A DNA stretch of 64,000 nt from Pseudocercospora fijiensis CIRAD86 (taxonomy: Eukaryota > Ascomycota > Dothideomycetes > Mycosphaerellales > Mycosphaerellaceae), in the NCBI RefSeq assembly GCF_000340215.1, contig NW_006921536.1, positions 4,566,388 to 4,630,387 on the forward strand, given 5' to 3'. How positions within the stretch are numbered: position 1 is the first letter of the stretch; every line of letters begins with the position of its first letter. The notes beneath the pieces were generated by a model, which saw only the letters and a list, made by a program, of their open reading frames with translations, was not told where the DNA came from and ran no database searches. This document shows positions 1 through 11,457 of this stretch, piece by piece. Both the position numbers and the translations under genes were made by a program.

Positions 1-1736
1 GAGGTGAGAGCAAGTACCACTATGTGGATCTCGCGCTCGAAGATGAGCAACCGAATGGACCTCCCGCATGGCAAGGAAGTCATCTCCAGATGGACAGCCG
101 GCGACGATCGCAATCCTCGAGTACTCAGCAAATCGACTTTAACAACATTCCTCGCTTGCAAGCCGACACCGCCGCATTCCCGACCACCGATGGCGCATTC
201 GATCTTCAATCAGCACTCCCTCCCACGCCCCGAGGTCCAGCATCAAAAGGAAAGTCCTTCCTCTATCCCGAAATTCGTGGCTACGAACGTGGAACGGCGA
301 CCGCCATGACATATTCGCACACGCTCCGGTTTCCGTCGAGCAACATCCCAATGTTTACCGAGAACGAACCTGTCAATCTACCACCCATACAACCTCATCT
401 ACCAGAGCGTACCGACGTGGACACTGCAGAGGCATTGGCAGCCTTGTACAGAACTCACTGCACTTCACTGATTGACAGCATACGATTTTGCAAAGAGAAA
501 CAGTTCTTCCGACTGTACACATCATTCCATGGCACTCTTACTGTTCCTGTACAAAAATTGTTCACACACAAAAATCTGGCACCTTGGATAGAACAGTGCG
601 ATCTGGTCATGTACAGGACGATGGTGCGCTTCGTCAGCCGACTGACACTACAAGCAGCACCTGCTGTTGTCATTAATATCTTAAGCAACATATCAACAAC
701 CTTACACGGTCACATCGCGAAGACCTTTGCAAATCAGCCTCCACACGTCCTCGACGCCAAGCTTCGACCTGCCACCATTTTCGCTGGCCTTCTGCATCGC
801 CTTATAAGGGTCAACCAGTCGGCCCACGCTGCAGCAAACTTGCTCACCATCGACCAAAACAGAGAGCAAATGTGGCAAGAGTGGTCAACAATGGTCAATC
901 CAAAGCGCGTCATGGAGGCTGAACTCCCCGACTGTGGATACGAAGAAGTTCACAGAATCATGACTACCGAAATGCGAAATCTGCTTGAACCAATCTCGGC
1001 ACCCAACTTTGAGGATGCATCCTTCTACAACTTCGAGGCTACAAATGGAGACTTTGCGGCATATCTCCAGAACCAGACCGCACCTTCTTCGAGGAACGGT
1101 CCTTCCCAGGTGTCGGCAGAGAATGTATTGGATCGATGGTCTGCATTCATCTCATCACTGCCGGCGCGCTTTCCGGATGCGCCGGCTCGGACGATCCTGC
1201 ACTGCATCTCAGCGATCGGCACGGCATCGATTCGAGACATTACCATCGTCGGCGGTCTTTCATACAGCTACTGGTGGGTGCTGAAGATGTTCGTTGACGA
1301 GATGGCATTGTGGCTTGCGGAAATGGGCGGGTTCCTCGAATCTGTCGAAGGAGAGGTCACGCCAAACGGTGGAAACATGTATCAGTCGCCAACACTGGAG
1401 AACGGCCAACGCAGTCATAGCGGAAGCCGAATGAGCAGCATGGGCCCTGGCGCATCAGGAAATGGCAACGACGCGGCTCAACAGTCTCTGTTCATGACAG
1501 ATTCACAACAGCCGAACTCCGCACCTCAGCAGCGCCAGTCGCAAGCTCATGGCCTGCCATTTCAACCTCAACTACAAACAGCTGGCTCAAAGTCCCAGCT
1601 CCAGCAGTCCCAAGAGGCTGACATCGACGATAGCGGCATTGTGATGGACGACGACTTCACCAAATTTGCCGTTCCAGGCTCCCATTTCAGCATGGAGGGC
1701 TTGGGCACCGCCGGTATGAGCGTCGATCCTCTTTAA
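1..1736 (+). CDS. RFX-type winged-helix transcription factor (5' truncated by window edge)
   Basis: The reading frame is already open at base 3 and the first residues read GESKYHYVDLALEDE, preceded by a partial Arg codon. This matches the C-terminal edge of the RFX DNA-binding domain, whose family motif is RG-x-SKYHY. Everything downstream is therefore the C-terminal region of an RFX/Crt1 (RfxA) type regulator, and the gene starts to the left of the window. RFX proteins bind X-box DNA; in fungi they repress or activate DNA-damage and cell-cycle genes. After a Ser/Gln/Pro-rich linker (about residues 15-120) comes an alpha-helical block of roughly 300 residues typical of fungal RFX proteins. 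A low-complexity Gln/Ser tail and an acidic stretch (DIDDSGIVMDDDF) precede the stop at 1734-1736. No intron is needed in the visible part. The family call rests mainly on the SKYHY edge and the overall architecture. Confidence 0.8.
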   Translation, partial: GESKYHYVDLALEDEQPNGPPAWQGSHLQMDSRRRSQSSSTQQIDFNNIPRLQADTAAFPTTDGAFDLQSALPPTPRGPASKGKSFLYPEIRGYERGTATAMTYSHTLRFPSSNIPMFTENEPVNLPPIQPHLPERTDVDTAEALAALYRTHCTSLIDSIRFCKEKQFFRLYTSFHGTLTVPVQKLFTHKNLAPWIEQCDLVMYRTMVRFVSRLTLQAAPAVVINILSNISTTLHGHIAKTFANQPPHVLDAKLRPATIFAGLLHRLIRVNQSAHAAANLLTIDQNREQMWQEWSTMVNPKRVMEAELPDCGYEEVHRIMTTEMRNLLEPISAPNFEDASFYNFEATNGDFAAYLQNQTAPSSRNGPSQVSAENVLDRWSAFISSLPARFPDAPARTILHCISAIGTASIRDITIVGGLSYSYWWVLKMFVDEMALWLAEMGGFLESVEGEVTPNGGNMYQSPTLENGQRSHSGSRMSSMGPGASGNGNDAAQQSLFMTDSQQPNSAPQQRQSQAHGLPFQPQLQTAGSKSQLQQSQEADIDDSGIVMDDDFTKFAVPGSHFSMEGLGTAGMSVDPL

Positions 1737-2456
1737 GCAGCCACCACGCCTTTAGCATCAAAGAGGCGGAGATTGGCGGCTACGAAGTATACGTATGGAG
1801 TATGATAAGGCGGCGGCGGTAGAACGGGACCGCAAAATGGATGCGGGAGTCTTTTTGTGTTTTTGCTTTGTTTATACCACTGGGACGTTTACGGTAGCGA
1901 GCGAGAAGGCGCTGTGTTAGTATAATAGGCGCTGGGCGGCGGCGGCGGCAGATTTGGCAGCGCACGAGTATTGTTAGGTCTGGATCTGCCTTGATGTCGA
2001 GGTTGGGGAAACACATGCGATGCAGGAAGCGCGCTTAACTTGGGTAGGGTTTTGTCAAACTCCTGGTCTGGGTTGGATTGGATACCACTTTTGCGCGGTG
2101 CCGCGTCGCGTTTGTAGATGTCGTTTGAGAAGATGTTACTCTGCGAGACTTTACATTTCCGCTATCTCATTACCCTTATCTATCTTCGGCCATGATCATT
2201 GCGAGCAAGCAGAGTCAGTGCTGCAGCACTTACTACAGCCGGCGCGTACTGACTTGCCATCTTTCTCATCACAGCACATCCAAAACCACCATACCATAAA
2301 ATATAATACAACATCCAGCAAAAACCTCCATGCCACATCCAGCCAGCCAGTTCATTAATCATCGCTCAAATCCTCCTCCCATAGCCAGACACTCATCCCA
2401 CCATTAATCACACCCACTCTCGCCCCGCCCCTCCCCTCCCCTTCCTTTAGATCTGA
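1737..2456. other. Intergenic region between convergent genes
   Basis: About 720 bp between the stop of the RFX gene and the stop of swi5 on the opposite strand. It must hold both 3' UTRs. Short frames here overlap on both strands and show no protein-like composition. The part from about 2340 to 2456 is strongly C-rich on the plus strand. No RNA gene was seen. Confidence 0.5.
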
Positions 2457-3117
2457 TCAATCCTTCTCCCCCATCCCAAACTCCCCCATCAAATCCTTCA
2501 CTCTCACCCCCCTCCCTTCCGCCAACATCCCCAACAATCCCATCCCAATATCTTTAATCTCATTATAAGAATGCAGGAGAGAAATATGTTCTTGAATTCT
2601 CCCTTTTGCCGTCTCTAATGCGACCGAGGACTTCTGTTCTGGGGTGTACGAATCTGGGAAACAGTTTAGAAAAGAAGAACGAAATGTTTGGGAGGGTTTG
2701 GGTTTGGGTGGTTTTCTTTTTGGGTGGTTGATTGATTGACTTGCCTGGTATTGAGAGGCCGCTTGGAAGGGTTGAGCTGGCGATGAGGAGGGATTTTTCG
2801 GATTGCAGGGCTTGGAGGTTGGATTCGAAGACTTTGCGTTTGGAGTTTACGGCGAGGAGGATTATTTTTTCTGGGGTTGCGGGTCTGGGGGTTTCGTCTT
2901 TGCTTGAGGAGGTGTTGTTTGAATCGATGGGTTGGGAGTCGATGTCGGGGTTGTGGGTTTTGGTGTTGATGTCTGCTTGGGATTCGATATCGGCTTTGCG
3001 TTTTTTGCTGTTGATGTCTGCTTGGGAATCGTTTTGGGATTTGATTGGTGTTGGAGAGCTGGGTAATGGTGCTTCTGAGGATGGGGCCTCGGGTTTGGAT
3101 TCGGCTTGGGAAGGCAT
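2457..3117 (-). CDS. swi5: Swi5 family DNA recombination/repair protein (two exons)
   Basis: Exon 1 is 3117-2745 and exon 2 is 2653-2457, giving 189 aa. Exon 2 carries the diagnostic Swi5 C-terminus: HISLLHSYNEIKDIGMGLLG followed by a segment ending VRVKDLMGEFGM. Exon 1 supplies the coiled-coil-like start (FESNLQALQSEKSLLIA), after about 110 residues of Ser/Pro/Asp-rich disordered sequence. Swi5 with Sfr1 (Sae3-Mei5 in budding yeast) helps load Rad51/Dmc1 onto single-stranded DNA. The 91-bp intron begins with GC rather than GT (CAG|GCAAGT) and ends CCCAG; splicing joins Pro to Asp in frame. The ATG at 3117 begins MPSQAES. The frame stays open further upstream to 3252, so a longer N-terminus is possible. 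It is head to head with the YTP1-like gene, about 300 bp apart. Confidence 0.85.
2654..2744 (-). other. swi5: GC-AG intron of swi5
   Basis: The donor is CAG|GCAAGT at 2744-2739 and the acceptor is TTCCCAG ending at 2654. No GT donor in this stretch restores the Swi5 frame. GC-AG introns are a small minority class and usually have an otherwise perfect donor, as here. Confidence 0.75.
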
Positions 3118-3413
3118 GGTGTTCTTTGGTATCTCGGTAATCGGTGACGGCTTATATTGGAGTGGAGCTTTATTGAATGGTCGACGCGTGGACGTTTGGG
3201 AGACGTGTAGCCGGAGGTTTCTCGGGCCGACTGCCGGACAGGGGTCCTTCATTGCTTACCACTTGCGATCGAGAGAGATCAATCCTGCCTCCCAATCTCG
3301 GTCTCACGTTTCCAACCTGGCGAGGCGGCATCTCAAGACCAGACAAGCTGCGTCCATCCACGAGCGGCTATAGCCAACGTTCGAACCCAACCCGAGACCA
3401 GCCTTGCGACACG

Positions 3414-4881
3414 ATGGCCACCTTCCGAACCAGACCGTCGACAGCGATAGCAGTAGCCACTGCTCTCCTCTACGCAGGCGTAGCATATGCGCATGGAGGA
3501 CATGACGAGATTCCAGAAGGCGAGGCTATTTCAGCAGCACCGATTGACAGCACATTATGGGCGCACATCCTCATACAGTGCTTTGCCTGGGGTATCCTCT
3601 ATCCCACAGGAATGGTACTTGGACTTGTACGATCAAGATGGCACGTACCTGTACAAATAGCAGCAACAGCTATTGCGATACCTGGGTACTTCCTTGGGCA
3701 TGCGCACAAGGGAAGACAGTTTGGTCCCAACGTACACGCCAAGTTTGCGAATATCCTCATGCTCATCATGATTGTGCAGGTTGGAATTGGTATCTACCTG
3801 AAGATGCACATTGAAAGAGGATTTCTTGGAATCGTACGCAAGCAGTTGGTTAGAGGACATGGAATTCTGGGTGGTGTCATGCCTGTGGCAATCTGGGTGC
3901 AGTTCCTCTTTGGCGGTATTGCATCGCAAGGCTTTTGTCAAGGCGACCACCTCGGACAATGCCTGGCTCATTTCATCATGGGCTCAGCATTCATCGCTTA
4001 TGGAATTGTCCTGACTATCATGCTATTGAACGGCCAAGCATTCCTTGCGCGAACCAGAAGAAGTCAGGAGTTCTTCGACAGCTTGGTCATTGCTCTGTGG
4101 GGATGTGTGAACACTTTCACCGAGCATAGATGGGGACAGCCGTGGGTCAAAAATGATTTGCAGCATACAAGTATGGGCATTATTTGGTGGGCCGCAGGAC
4201 TGGTTGGTATCTGGCTGTCTCGAGACCGACAAGGACGACCAAAGCGAAACCTTATTCCCGCAATTGTCATCATCTTCACAGGCTGGGCCATGAGTGCACA
4301 TCCGCAAGATTTAGTGCTCAGCACACATGTGCACTCGATCTTTGGTTACACGCTGATGAGCGCTGGTGGTGCCAGGATCATCGAAATTGCGTTTGTACTC
4401 AAGGACCGCAATACACTGGTCGGGCCAGATGGTGGTGATGTTGATGCCGAGATCAGCAGCTTCCAGTACCTGACACCATTCTTCCTTTACGCCTCTGGCT
4501 TCCTCTTCATGGGTGCCACAGAGGAGCAAATGAAGCTTCTTTCTGATGCGGGCGTTACCCATGTGGCGTACATCTTGATTCTGTACAGCATCTCGTTCTT
4601 ACTCTTCCTATGTAAGTTGACGCGTTCCCGCTATTGCGTTCTATGCTGACATAATTCTAGTCGTACTCATGCTACTTCACCTTTACTCATCGTACAGCAA
4701 TCCAACGACGAAGGGCAAACAAGCAGTGAAACTCGGCGACGAGGAAGTGCCGAGAGCGAATGGACACGCCAGACTTCCAACTGCGACCGACAGACAAGCG
4801 GCCGATGCTCAGGAGTTTGAGCTGGAAGGACTCATGAGCGATGATGACGAATCCGCCAACGGGCATCCGAGAGCGCGTTGA
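3414..4881 (+). CDS. YTP1-like multi-pass membrane protein (DUF2427/Ytp1 family)
   Basis: Exons 3414-4611 and 4661-4881 give 472 aa. The ATG at 3414 opens a signal-peptide-like N-terminus (ATALLYAGVAYA, then HGGHDE). About ten further hydrophobic segments follow, with conserved His-rich turns (GHAHKG, AHPQD, THVHS) that recall cytochrome b561-like folds. The C-terminal half fits the Ytp1-like C-terminal domain. The short tail after the last membrane segment is hydrophilic and acidic (LMSDDDES). The 49-bp intron has donor GTAAGT, branch TGCTGAC and acceptor TTCTAG; splicing converts CK... into FVLMLLHLY, completing the last membrane helix. The family is widespread in ascomycetes, but its biochemical role is poorly known. 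Annotation as a membrane protein is safe; function is not. Confidence 0.85.
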
Positions 4882-6052
4882 GATGTATAGAACGTTATAA
4901 GAGAAATTTAATGCGAGAACATTAGTAAACGTATGACAGCTCTTGAGTGCCATGTCGCCGACTCGGGCCTCCCCTTTATAGCGGCTACATGTTCTGGTCC
5001 TACTGACAGACTTCGCAGGAATGGCTCAGGAATGACGCTCGCGGAGCAATTCCAAGCACGAAGGCACAGCCTTATCTCCTCCGTGCTTTGCATAGCGCTT
5101 GGACTGTGTGTCCGAAGACCAAGATTTGGGCGATACACCGCTACATCTGTGTCACATACTGTGAGCCGCAATGAAGATCAACAAGAGTGAGTGCTCCTGC
5201 TGCGATACCAAGACTCCGTGATCTGTTATGACCCGATCCTGGGCGCGTGTTTCGCCAATTTTCATGTGACGAGACCGTAGACCGCATTCTCCTGATCCTG
5301 GTGCCAACGATAAGGTCGCTGGTGAGAACAGCACGAGATAACGAGGTGTGCAAGGGCAGCAGACATCTGTCACCAGTCTGGCTCTTGTTTCAAGGTAGCA
5401 GAAGTCCATGGGACTCGCGCCTTCCTCGAGTACTGCCGACTTCACTCTGGCAGTAGCCGTGATGGTCACGCGCAGCTAGCGGCAGCAATATTTGAGGCCG
5501 TGTGTCATGCTTCAATGCGCTCCCACACCCTCCCAACCACCGACGACGACACCACCACCACCACCACCACCACGGCACCAGCAATCTGCCCATCCTCTTC
5601 GGCATAACCGTCTTCCGCGTCTGGCGTGGTGGAAGCAGTCGCTCTGCCGCGCTGCCCTTTCCTGCCATCTGACTCTCGGCATAAGCAACGATTACCGCGG
5701 CGGACACAGCGTTCCAGCGACCCAACAGCTTCCACGAAGGCCTACATTGGCCCGTCACGCTAACTACATATAAGGACAGGCGCTTGAGCTTCACAGCAGC
5801 TTGCAATCGCTGTCAAGATGGCTGCTTGAACGACGGCAGAACTTCATCCTCTCCTTTCAACCCTCTTTCGCGTACTGGAGACGACTTCATACGCAAAGCA
5901 TTCAGCCACAAACAGCAGCAAACACACACACTCCTCGCTAGATATCAAGACAAGAGACAGGTCCCGCGACAACAGGCTTCATAGGCACTCTGACGAGATA
6001 GACGATTCTGCCCTTTTTGCCACCCCGTGACGACGAGAAAGTTTGCAACGAC
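4882..6052. other. Intergenic and promoter region upstream of the GT8 gene
   Basis: About 1.17 kb without a convincing gene. It contains a (CCA)n stretch at 5550-5573, which creates the Pro-rich frame and its antisense Trp-rich frame, and a TATA-like TATAAGG at 5769-5775 some 280 bp before the GT8 start. Small frames here have no recognisable protein. Confidence 0.45.
5550..5573 (+). repeat. (CCA)n microsatellite
   Basis: Eight consecutive ACC/CCA trinucleotides lie just after a short GAC run (5542-5550). The repeat sits in non-coding sequence about 480 bp upstream of the GT8 start. Confidence 0.9.
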
Positions 6053-7286
6053 ATGGCTCGACATGACTCCCTACTCAGCAACGGCGAAGATAGCAGACCA
6101 AACCCTCGTGCATACATCACGCTCATTACAAGAGCCAATTACCTCGCTGGCGTCGTCATGCTGGCTCATACACTGCGAGAGCAGGGATCAAAGTATCCAT
6201 TGATCGTGTTGTACACAGCTTCCCTGTCGGCGACTGCAGTCAAGGCTCTTGAACTCGAAGCTGAGCGGTCTGACTTGATTCTCCGCAAGTGCGACTTGCT
6301 GATACCACCAGCGCGCCATCAGCTCAACGTCGCCGTCGACCGCTTCACCGACACCTGGACCAAGCTTCGTGTTTTCGAAGCATTCAACGAAGGATTTGAG
6401 ACCTTGTGTTATCTTGATGCAGATATGATGCTGTTTGGGAGCATGGACGGCGTCTTCGAAGATGCGGCAACGCTTCCACTCAACTTTGTTGCTGCTGTCC
6501 ACGACTGCGTGTGCAGTCCCGATAAGATGCCATGGACTCCGGCCAGCTACACCAAAGAGAATTGCGCATTGACCCGCCAGACTCATCCGAAAGCTCTTCT
6601 CAAGTCACAGACGGTCAAGCCGGAAAGTATCGATACATACCACTTGTTCAACAGCGGCATGTTCGTATTTCATCCACGCAAGGAGCTCTGGAACGATCTG
6701 CTTGACTTCTTCACGATGACCGATCTGCTCAGCTCGTTCAAATTCCCCGACCAGGACTTCATGGTACACTTCTTCCGCAATCGATGGATGAGCCTCAGCT
6801 GGAAATACAATGCTGTCAAGACTATGGCATACCGCCACCAGAACATCTGGCGCGAAGAAGGCATTGTGTGCTTACACTACATCGTCGACAAGCCTTGGGC
6901 GAAGCGCATCGGTCAGGACGGAGTGGCGGGTTTCAAGAAGCAAGACGGAACGACGCATGGCTGGTGGTGGAGCGCGTACGAGAACTGGGTAGGTGTCAAT
7001 GAGTGGAAAGCAAACTGATGGTGGCGCACATGCTAATTTCCATGCTTTCCCTTTGCAGATGGAAACCCGCCGTGCTCAAGGAGAGTTTGCCGTGGTCGAT
7101 ATCATGGCCAAGCACGTCGCGAACAAGGAGGACGAGCTTGGTGACGAAGAACGGCCTGATATGGGCAGCATCGGTGCCAGAGTGCACGATGTCACCAATC
7201 TGTCTCACCTCGGCGGTCGCAATTCCGTCGGCGAGGAGGATGCTTCGGTCAAGGTATCTGTGGCCGAGTTCCGTAAGGCGTGGTGA
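6053..7286 (+). CDS. Glycosyltransferase family 8 protein (glycogenin/galactinol-synthase-like)
   Basis: Exons 6053-6988 and 7059-7286 give 387 aa. The N-terminus AYITLITRANYLAGVVMLAH is the usual GT8 opening strand. The metal-binding DxD is in CYLDADMMLF (Asp 122 and 124). NSGMFVFHP and LHYIVDKPW are the later GT8 motifs for acceptor and nucleotide-sugar binding. GT8 enzymes transfer a sugar from a UDP-sugar with retention of configuration; the acceptor cannot be told from sequence. The 70-bp intron has donor GTAGGT and acceptor TTTGCAG in phase 0. The second exon supplies a charged tail without hydrophobic segments, and I see no signal peptide, so a cytosolic enzyme is likely. The first ATG in frame is 6053. 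Confidence 0.87.
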
Positions 7287-8169
7287 AGTATGTATCATAA
7301 GCATAAGCATTATTGCACGAGCTGGTCTCGGTGCGTGCGGTGGGGCTCTGGTGGACGTGGAAGTGTCATGTATTATAGTCAAGCCCAGAGTGCAGAGCGC
7401 GGTCATTGAATCGACCAGCGGACTTCTGCCATGAAAGCGCGATTATAATCAGTAGCAGTATGTACGATTGCAGTGGAAGCAAGGCCGAAGCACCATCTGG
7501 ATATGTCACGTCACGGGAAGTGGCTCGTTGGTGTTGGTAGAGGTGTACAGACGTGCGGTCTGTTTGGTTGATACATGGTGAGGGCACGCAAGGATGGAAA
7601 CCGATTATTCTAGCGCGTCTTGGCACTCTCATCCCTGCTCGACGGTGCCATTGTTTCGCGCTTGAACGACTAGCCCAACCGAAGCCACAGCACTCCACCA
7701 CTCCAAGCACTGCTTGACCGCATCTCGTGACATTGCTGGGGTGAGATGCGATGAGATGGCGAGGTCGTGAGACACGGCCATCGCAAACAGCAGGCGGGCA
7801 TGCGAGCAAACATGGCCGGCCAGCGCAGAGGCACACACGTGATCCACACAAACAAAGCAGTCCTTTGCCGCCATGATTACGCCAAACGGTGCGACGTGCA
7901 TCACGCCGCTTGGCTTGGTCTCTTTGTGGTGGATTGCATGTCATGCCATGCCCAGACTGCAGCGCTGCGTGTGCCAGGGCCGGCCACGCCTTCCATTCCA
8001 TCCCTTTCCTCGCCTCTCCGCGCGCGCCACGTGCGTACTGTCCCCTTCGCTCTTGCCTTACCTGACCTTCCCCTCCCTCCGCTGCATAAGACTCACGGCA
8101 GCTCCCTCTCCCTGCCTGTGGCCTTTCCTCCTCCCACGCGAAAGGCCGCTGCTCTGCCTTGGGTAATTG
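7287..8169. other. Intergenic/promoter region upstream of the ENA ATPase
   Basis: About 880 bp. It includes two CACGTG E-boxes (7836-7841 and 8028-8033) and two CTTGGC hexamers (7619-7624 and 7909-7914). CTTGGC is the reverse complement of GCCAAG, the core of the fungal PacC/Rim101 alkaline-pH site. From about 7980 to 8160 the plus strand is pyrimidine-rich, as in many fungal core promoters. A long minus-strand frame crosses this region and the ATPase first exon, but it is an artefact of GC-rich sequence. Confidence 0.45.
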
Positions 8170-11100
8170 ATGGAAAAAGCTCCTGCGTCCTCGTCCACCG
8201 TCCATGTCGGCTCTGAACAGCACTCGACGGCACCGCATGGCCCGGGAGGCCTGCCCGCTGCAGACGACAGCGGGAATGTCGACGATCCGCCGCCTATACC
8301 GAGCGCGGGCTCGTCCAGCAGGGAGTCTGTTCTCTTGAACGGCAAAGCCTGCGACGGAGCTCGCGATACCAAAACAACAAACTCGATCGTATCCATTGAT
8401 GATATCGATATCACCAGCATCCACCATCACGCCCATACCCTGACCCACGCCTCCGTGGCAAGCCTCGTGGCGACCGATGTGCAGTGCGTTCTTTGACTTC
8501 CTGATCCGCATGATGCACGATACTGACCGTGTCCTAGAAACGGTCTCACGCACGCTGAAGTAAATAGGCGTCGTGAGAAGTATGGCCTGAATAGACTGGA
8601 GGCGTCGGATGGTGTCATCTGGTGGAGCATTCTGATACGCCAAGTCTCCAACAGTCTGACCATTGTCCTGGCCATTGCCATGGTCTTGAGCTATGCAACC
8701 ATGGATTGGATCGAAGGTGGAGTCATCAATGCCGTCATCCTCTTGAACATCGTAGTCGGCTTCTTCCAAGACTACCGAGCCGAGCAGACTATTGCTTCGC
8801 TCCTAGCTCTTTCTGCTCCAGACTGCAGAGCCATCCGCGACGGGGGAAGTTTGCACACCATCAAGGCCGAGGAGCTGGTCCCAGGAGATCTGGTTCAGCT
8901 CGCGGTTGGTGACAAGGTGCCCGCCGATGTTCGTCTTCTAAACACCATCAACTTCGCCAGCGATGAAGGAATGCTCACGGGCGAATCGAAGCCCGCCTCG
9001 AAAGACGCCGACTTCATTTCCGCCGTCAAAGATGACTCGCCTGGTGACCGACAGAACATGGCCTTTTCTGCCACCACGGTCACTCGTGGACGAGCCATGG
9101 GCATCGTTGTAGGGACCGGAATGAATACGGTCATCGGTGAGATTGCTCAATCTTTGAAAGGCGAGAAAGACGAAAAGGACCTCCTGCGGCCCTGGTATTC
9201 GCGTGCGGGAAGCCGTGCATTGCACGCGCTGAAAGGTGCTCTTGGACTTCTCGGTACTCCACTTCAAGTCAAGCTTTCATGGTTTGCCTTATTCCTATTT
9301 GCCCTGGCCATCCTTCTCGCTATCATTGTCTTCTCTGCCAATGTCTGGGACATCGATGATGAGACCCTGATCTATGGGATCTGCGTTGCCGTAGCTGTGA
9401 TCCCCGAGTCACTCATTGCAGTGCTGACCATTACCATGGCAGTGGGATCCAAAGCTATGGCGAAGGGTAACGTTATTGTCAGGAAGATGGGCGCCCTCGA
9501 GGCTATTGGAGGTGTCACGAACATCTGCTCTGACAAGACAGGTACCCTTACCCAGGGCAAAATGCTTGCGCGTAAGGCCTGGCTCGCAAGCGGCAGGACT
9601 ATTCAGGTGGAGGATGCACAGCATCCATTTGATCCGACCGTAGGCGTCTTACAGCTAGAAGGCGGCAAGCTGCAGTCGGCGCAAGATTTGGTCGACGATC
9701 TTGAGCTTCGAACCTTCTTCCACGTAGCTGCGCTGTGCAATGTCTCCACCGTTGCGGAACCCAAAGACGATGAACCGCACTGGACAGCTACTGGCGAGCC
9801 GACCGAAATAGCTCTGCATGTCATGGCCATGCGCTGCGAAAGTGGTAAGGTGGACACGCTCTCGAGGCATGGTCTCCGACTCGTGACCGAGCATTCATTT
9901 GACAGTGAGATCAAGCGCATGACAGCGATTTACGAAGACGCCTCATCTGGTGCGAAGATCTGTTACACGAAAGGAGCGACCGAAGTCCTCCTGCCTCTGA
10001 TGAATGTCAACGAGGCGACCGCAAAAGACATTCTGGCTCAGGCTGATGCCATGGCTACGGAAGGTCTCAGAGTGCTGTGTCTCGCTCATCGGAGACTGCC
10101 TCAGGATCTGAACGACACATGCGGTGACCGTGACCTCATGGAGCAGAATCTGGAGTTCATAGGACTGGTTGGCATCTACGATCCTCCACGACTGGAATCG
10201 GCCGGCGCCATCAAGCGTTGTCAAGCTGCTGGAATTACCGTCCATATGTTGACTGGAGATCATCTGAAGACTGCAACGACCATTGCTCGCGAAATTGGTA
10301 TTCTTGCACCAGAAGTGGCCGGAAGCTCTTCGCCGAATGCTGTCATGACGGCTTCGGAATTCGACAAGCTGTCAGAAGCGCAGATGGATGCTATGAATAC
10401 TTTGCCTCTGGTCATCGCACGCTGCAGCCCAGCAACTAAGCTCAGCATGCTTCACGCTCTGAAGCGTAGAGGCAAATACTGCGTCATGACAGGAGACGGA
10501 GTCAATGACTCCCCCGCTCTGAAAGGCGCAGATGTCGGCGTGGCTATGGGCATCAACGGCAGCGATGTGAGCAAAGAGGCTGCGGACATGGTTCTCACGG
10601 ACGACAACTTTGCTTCGATCGTGTCAGCTATCCGTGAAGGTCGTCGACTTTTCGACAACATCCGGAAATTCCTTCTTCATCTTCTGATCAGCAATATCGC
10701 CCAAGTCATCCTCCTTCTCATCGGACTGGCCTTCAAGGATCGGAACGGCGTCTCTACTTTTCCCCTCTCACCACTCGAAATCCTCTTCGCCAACCTGGTC
10801 AGTTCGTCCTTCCTCGCCATCGGCCTAGGTCTCGAAGAAGCCTCCTCAGACGTCATGATCCGTCCACCGCACTCCCTCAAAGCTGGAGTTTTCACCTGGG
10901 AGCTGATTATCGACAAATTCATCTATGGAACCTGCATGGGTGGTCTCTGCCTCGCATCCTTCTGCATCGTCGCTTACGGCGTAGGAGACGGCGATCTCGG
11001 TGACGATTGCAACCACAACTACAACTCGACTTGCGACCTCCCCTATCGCGCCCGAGGCACAGCATACAGCATCCTGACCGTCCTGCTCTCCGTCATGGCA

Positions 11101-11457
11101 TGGGAAGCCAAACATCTCGACCTCAGCTTGTTCAACATGTACCCTTTGGAACCCGGACCGCGAGCCCACCTGATGAAACTCTTTTACGCCATCACCAAGA
11201 ACAAATTTCTGTTCTACGCCGTCATGGCGGGACTTCTCACTCCTTTTCCTATCATCTACATCCCGGTCATCAACCGCGTCGTTTTCAGGCATTTGCCTTT
11301 GACTTGGGAATGGGGCCTTGTGTTTGGAAGTATTGTTTGCTTTGTTGCGGCTGTGGAAAGCTGGAAAGGTATCAAGCGGAGACGTAGGGCTCAGAAGCTT
11401 CGGAGGACGAACGCCCGCTCTGGTGACGAGAAGCAGGAACAGCGGGCTTCTGTCTAG
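8170..11457 (+). CDS. ENA-type P-type ATPase (Na+/K+ efflux, P-type IID)
   Basis: Exons 8170-8483 and 8538-11457 give 1077 aa, the usual ENA size. The cation-ATPase N-terminal motif (NGLTHAEVNRRREKYGLNRL) appears only after removing the 54-bp intron (donor GTGCGT, branch TACTGAC, acceptor TCCTAG). Signatures follow in order: TGES at about residue 251, the phosphorylation loop DKTGTLTQGK at about 437, and TGDGVNDSPALK at about 756. Membrane helices flank the cytosolic loops, with four to six at the C-terminus. The segment between the P-loop and the second helix pair (VIPESLIAVLTI) is ENA-like rather than SERCA-like. ENA pumps export Na+ or K+ at the plasma membrane and are important at high pH and high salt. 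The N-terminal 60 residues are Ser-rich and disordered. Confidence 0.92.

Noticed and set aside
2732..3373. Plus-strand frame opposite swi5
   Set aside because: It is the antisense shadow of swi5 exon 1; the minus-strand protein has a recognisable C-terminal domain after splicing.
5492..5806. Pro-rich and Trp-rich frames around the CCA repeat
   Set aside because: Both result from the trinucleotide run in the GT8 promoter.
7366..8769. Long minus-strand frame of 467 codons
   Set aside because: It overlaps the ENA promoter and first exons antisense. Composition is Arg/Cys/His-rich with no domain, and the plus-strand gene is certain.
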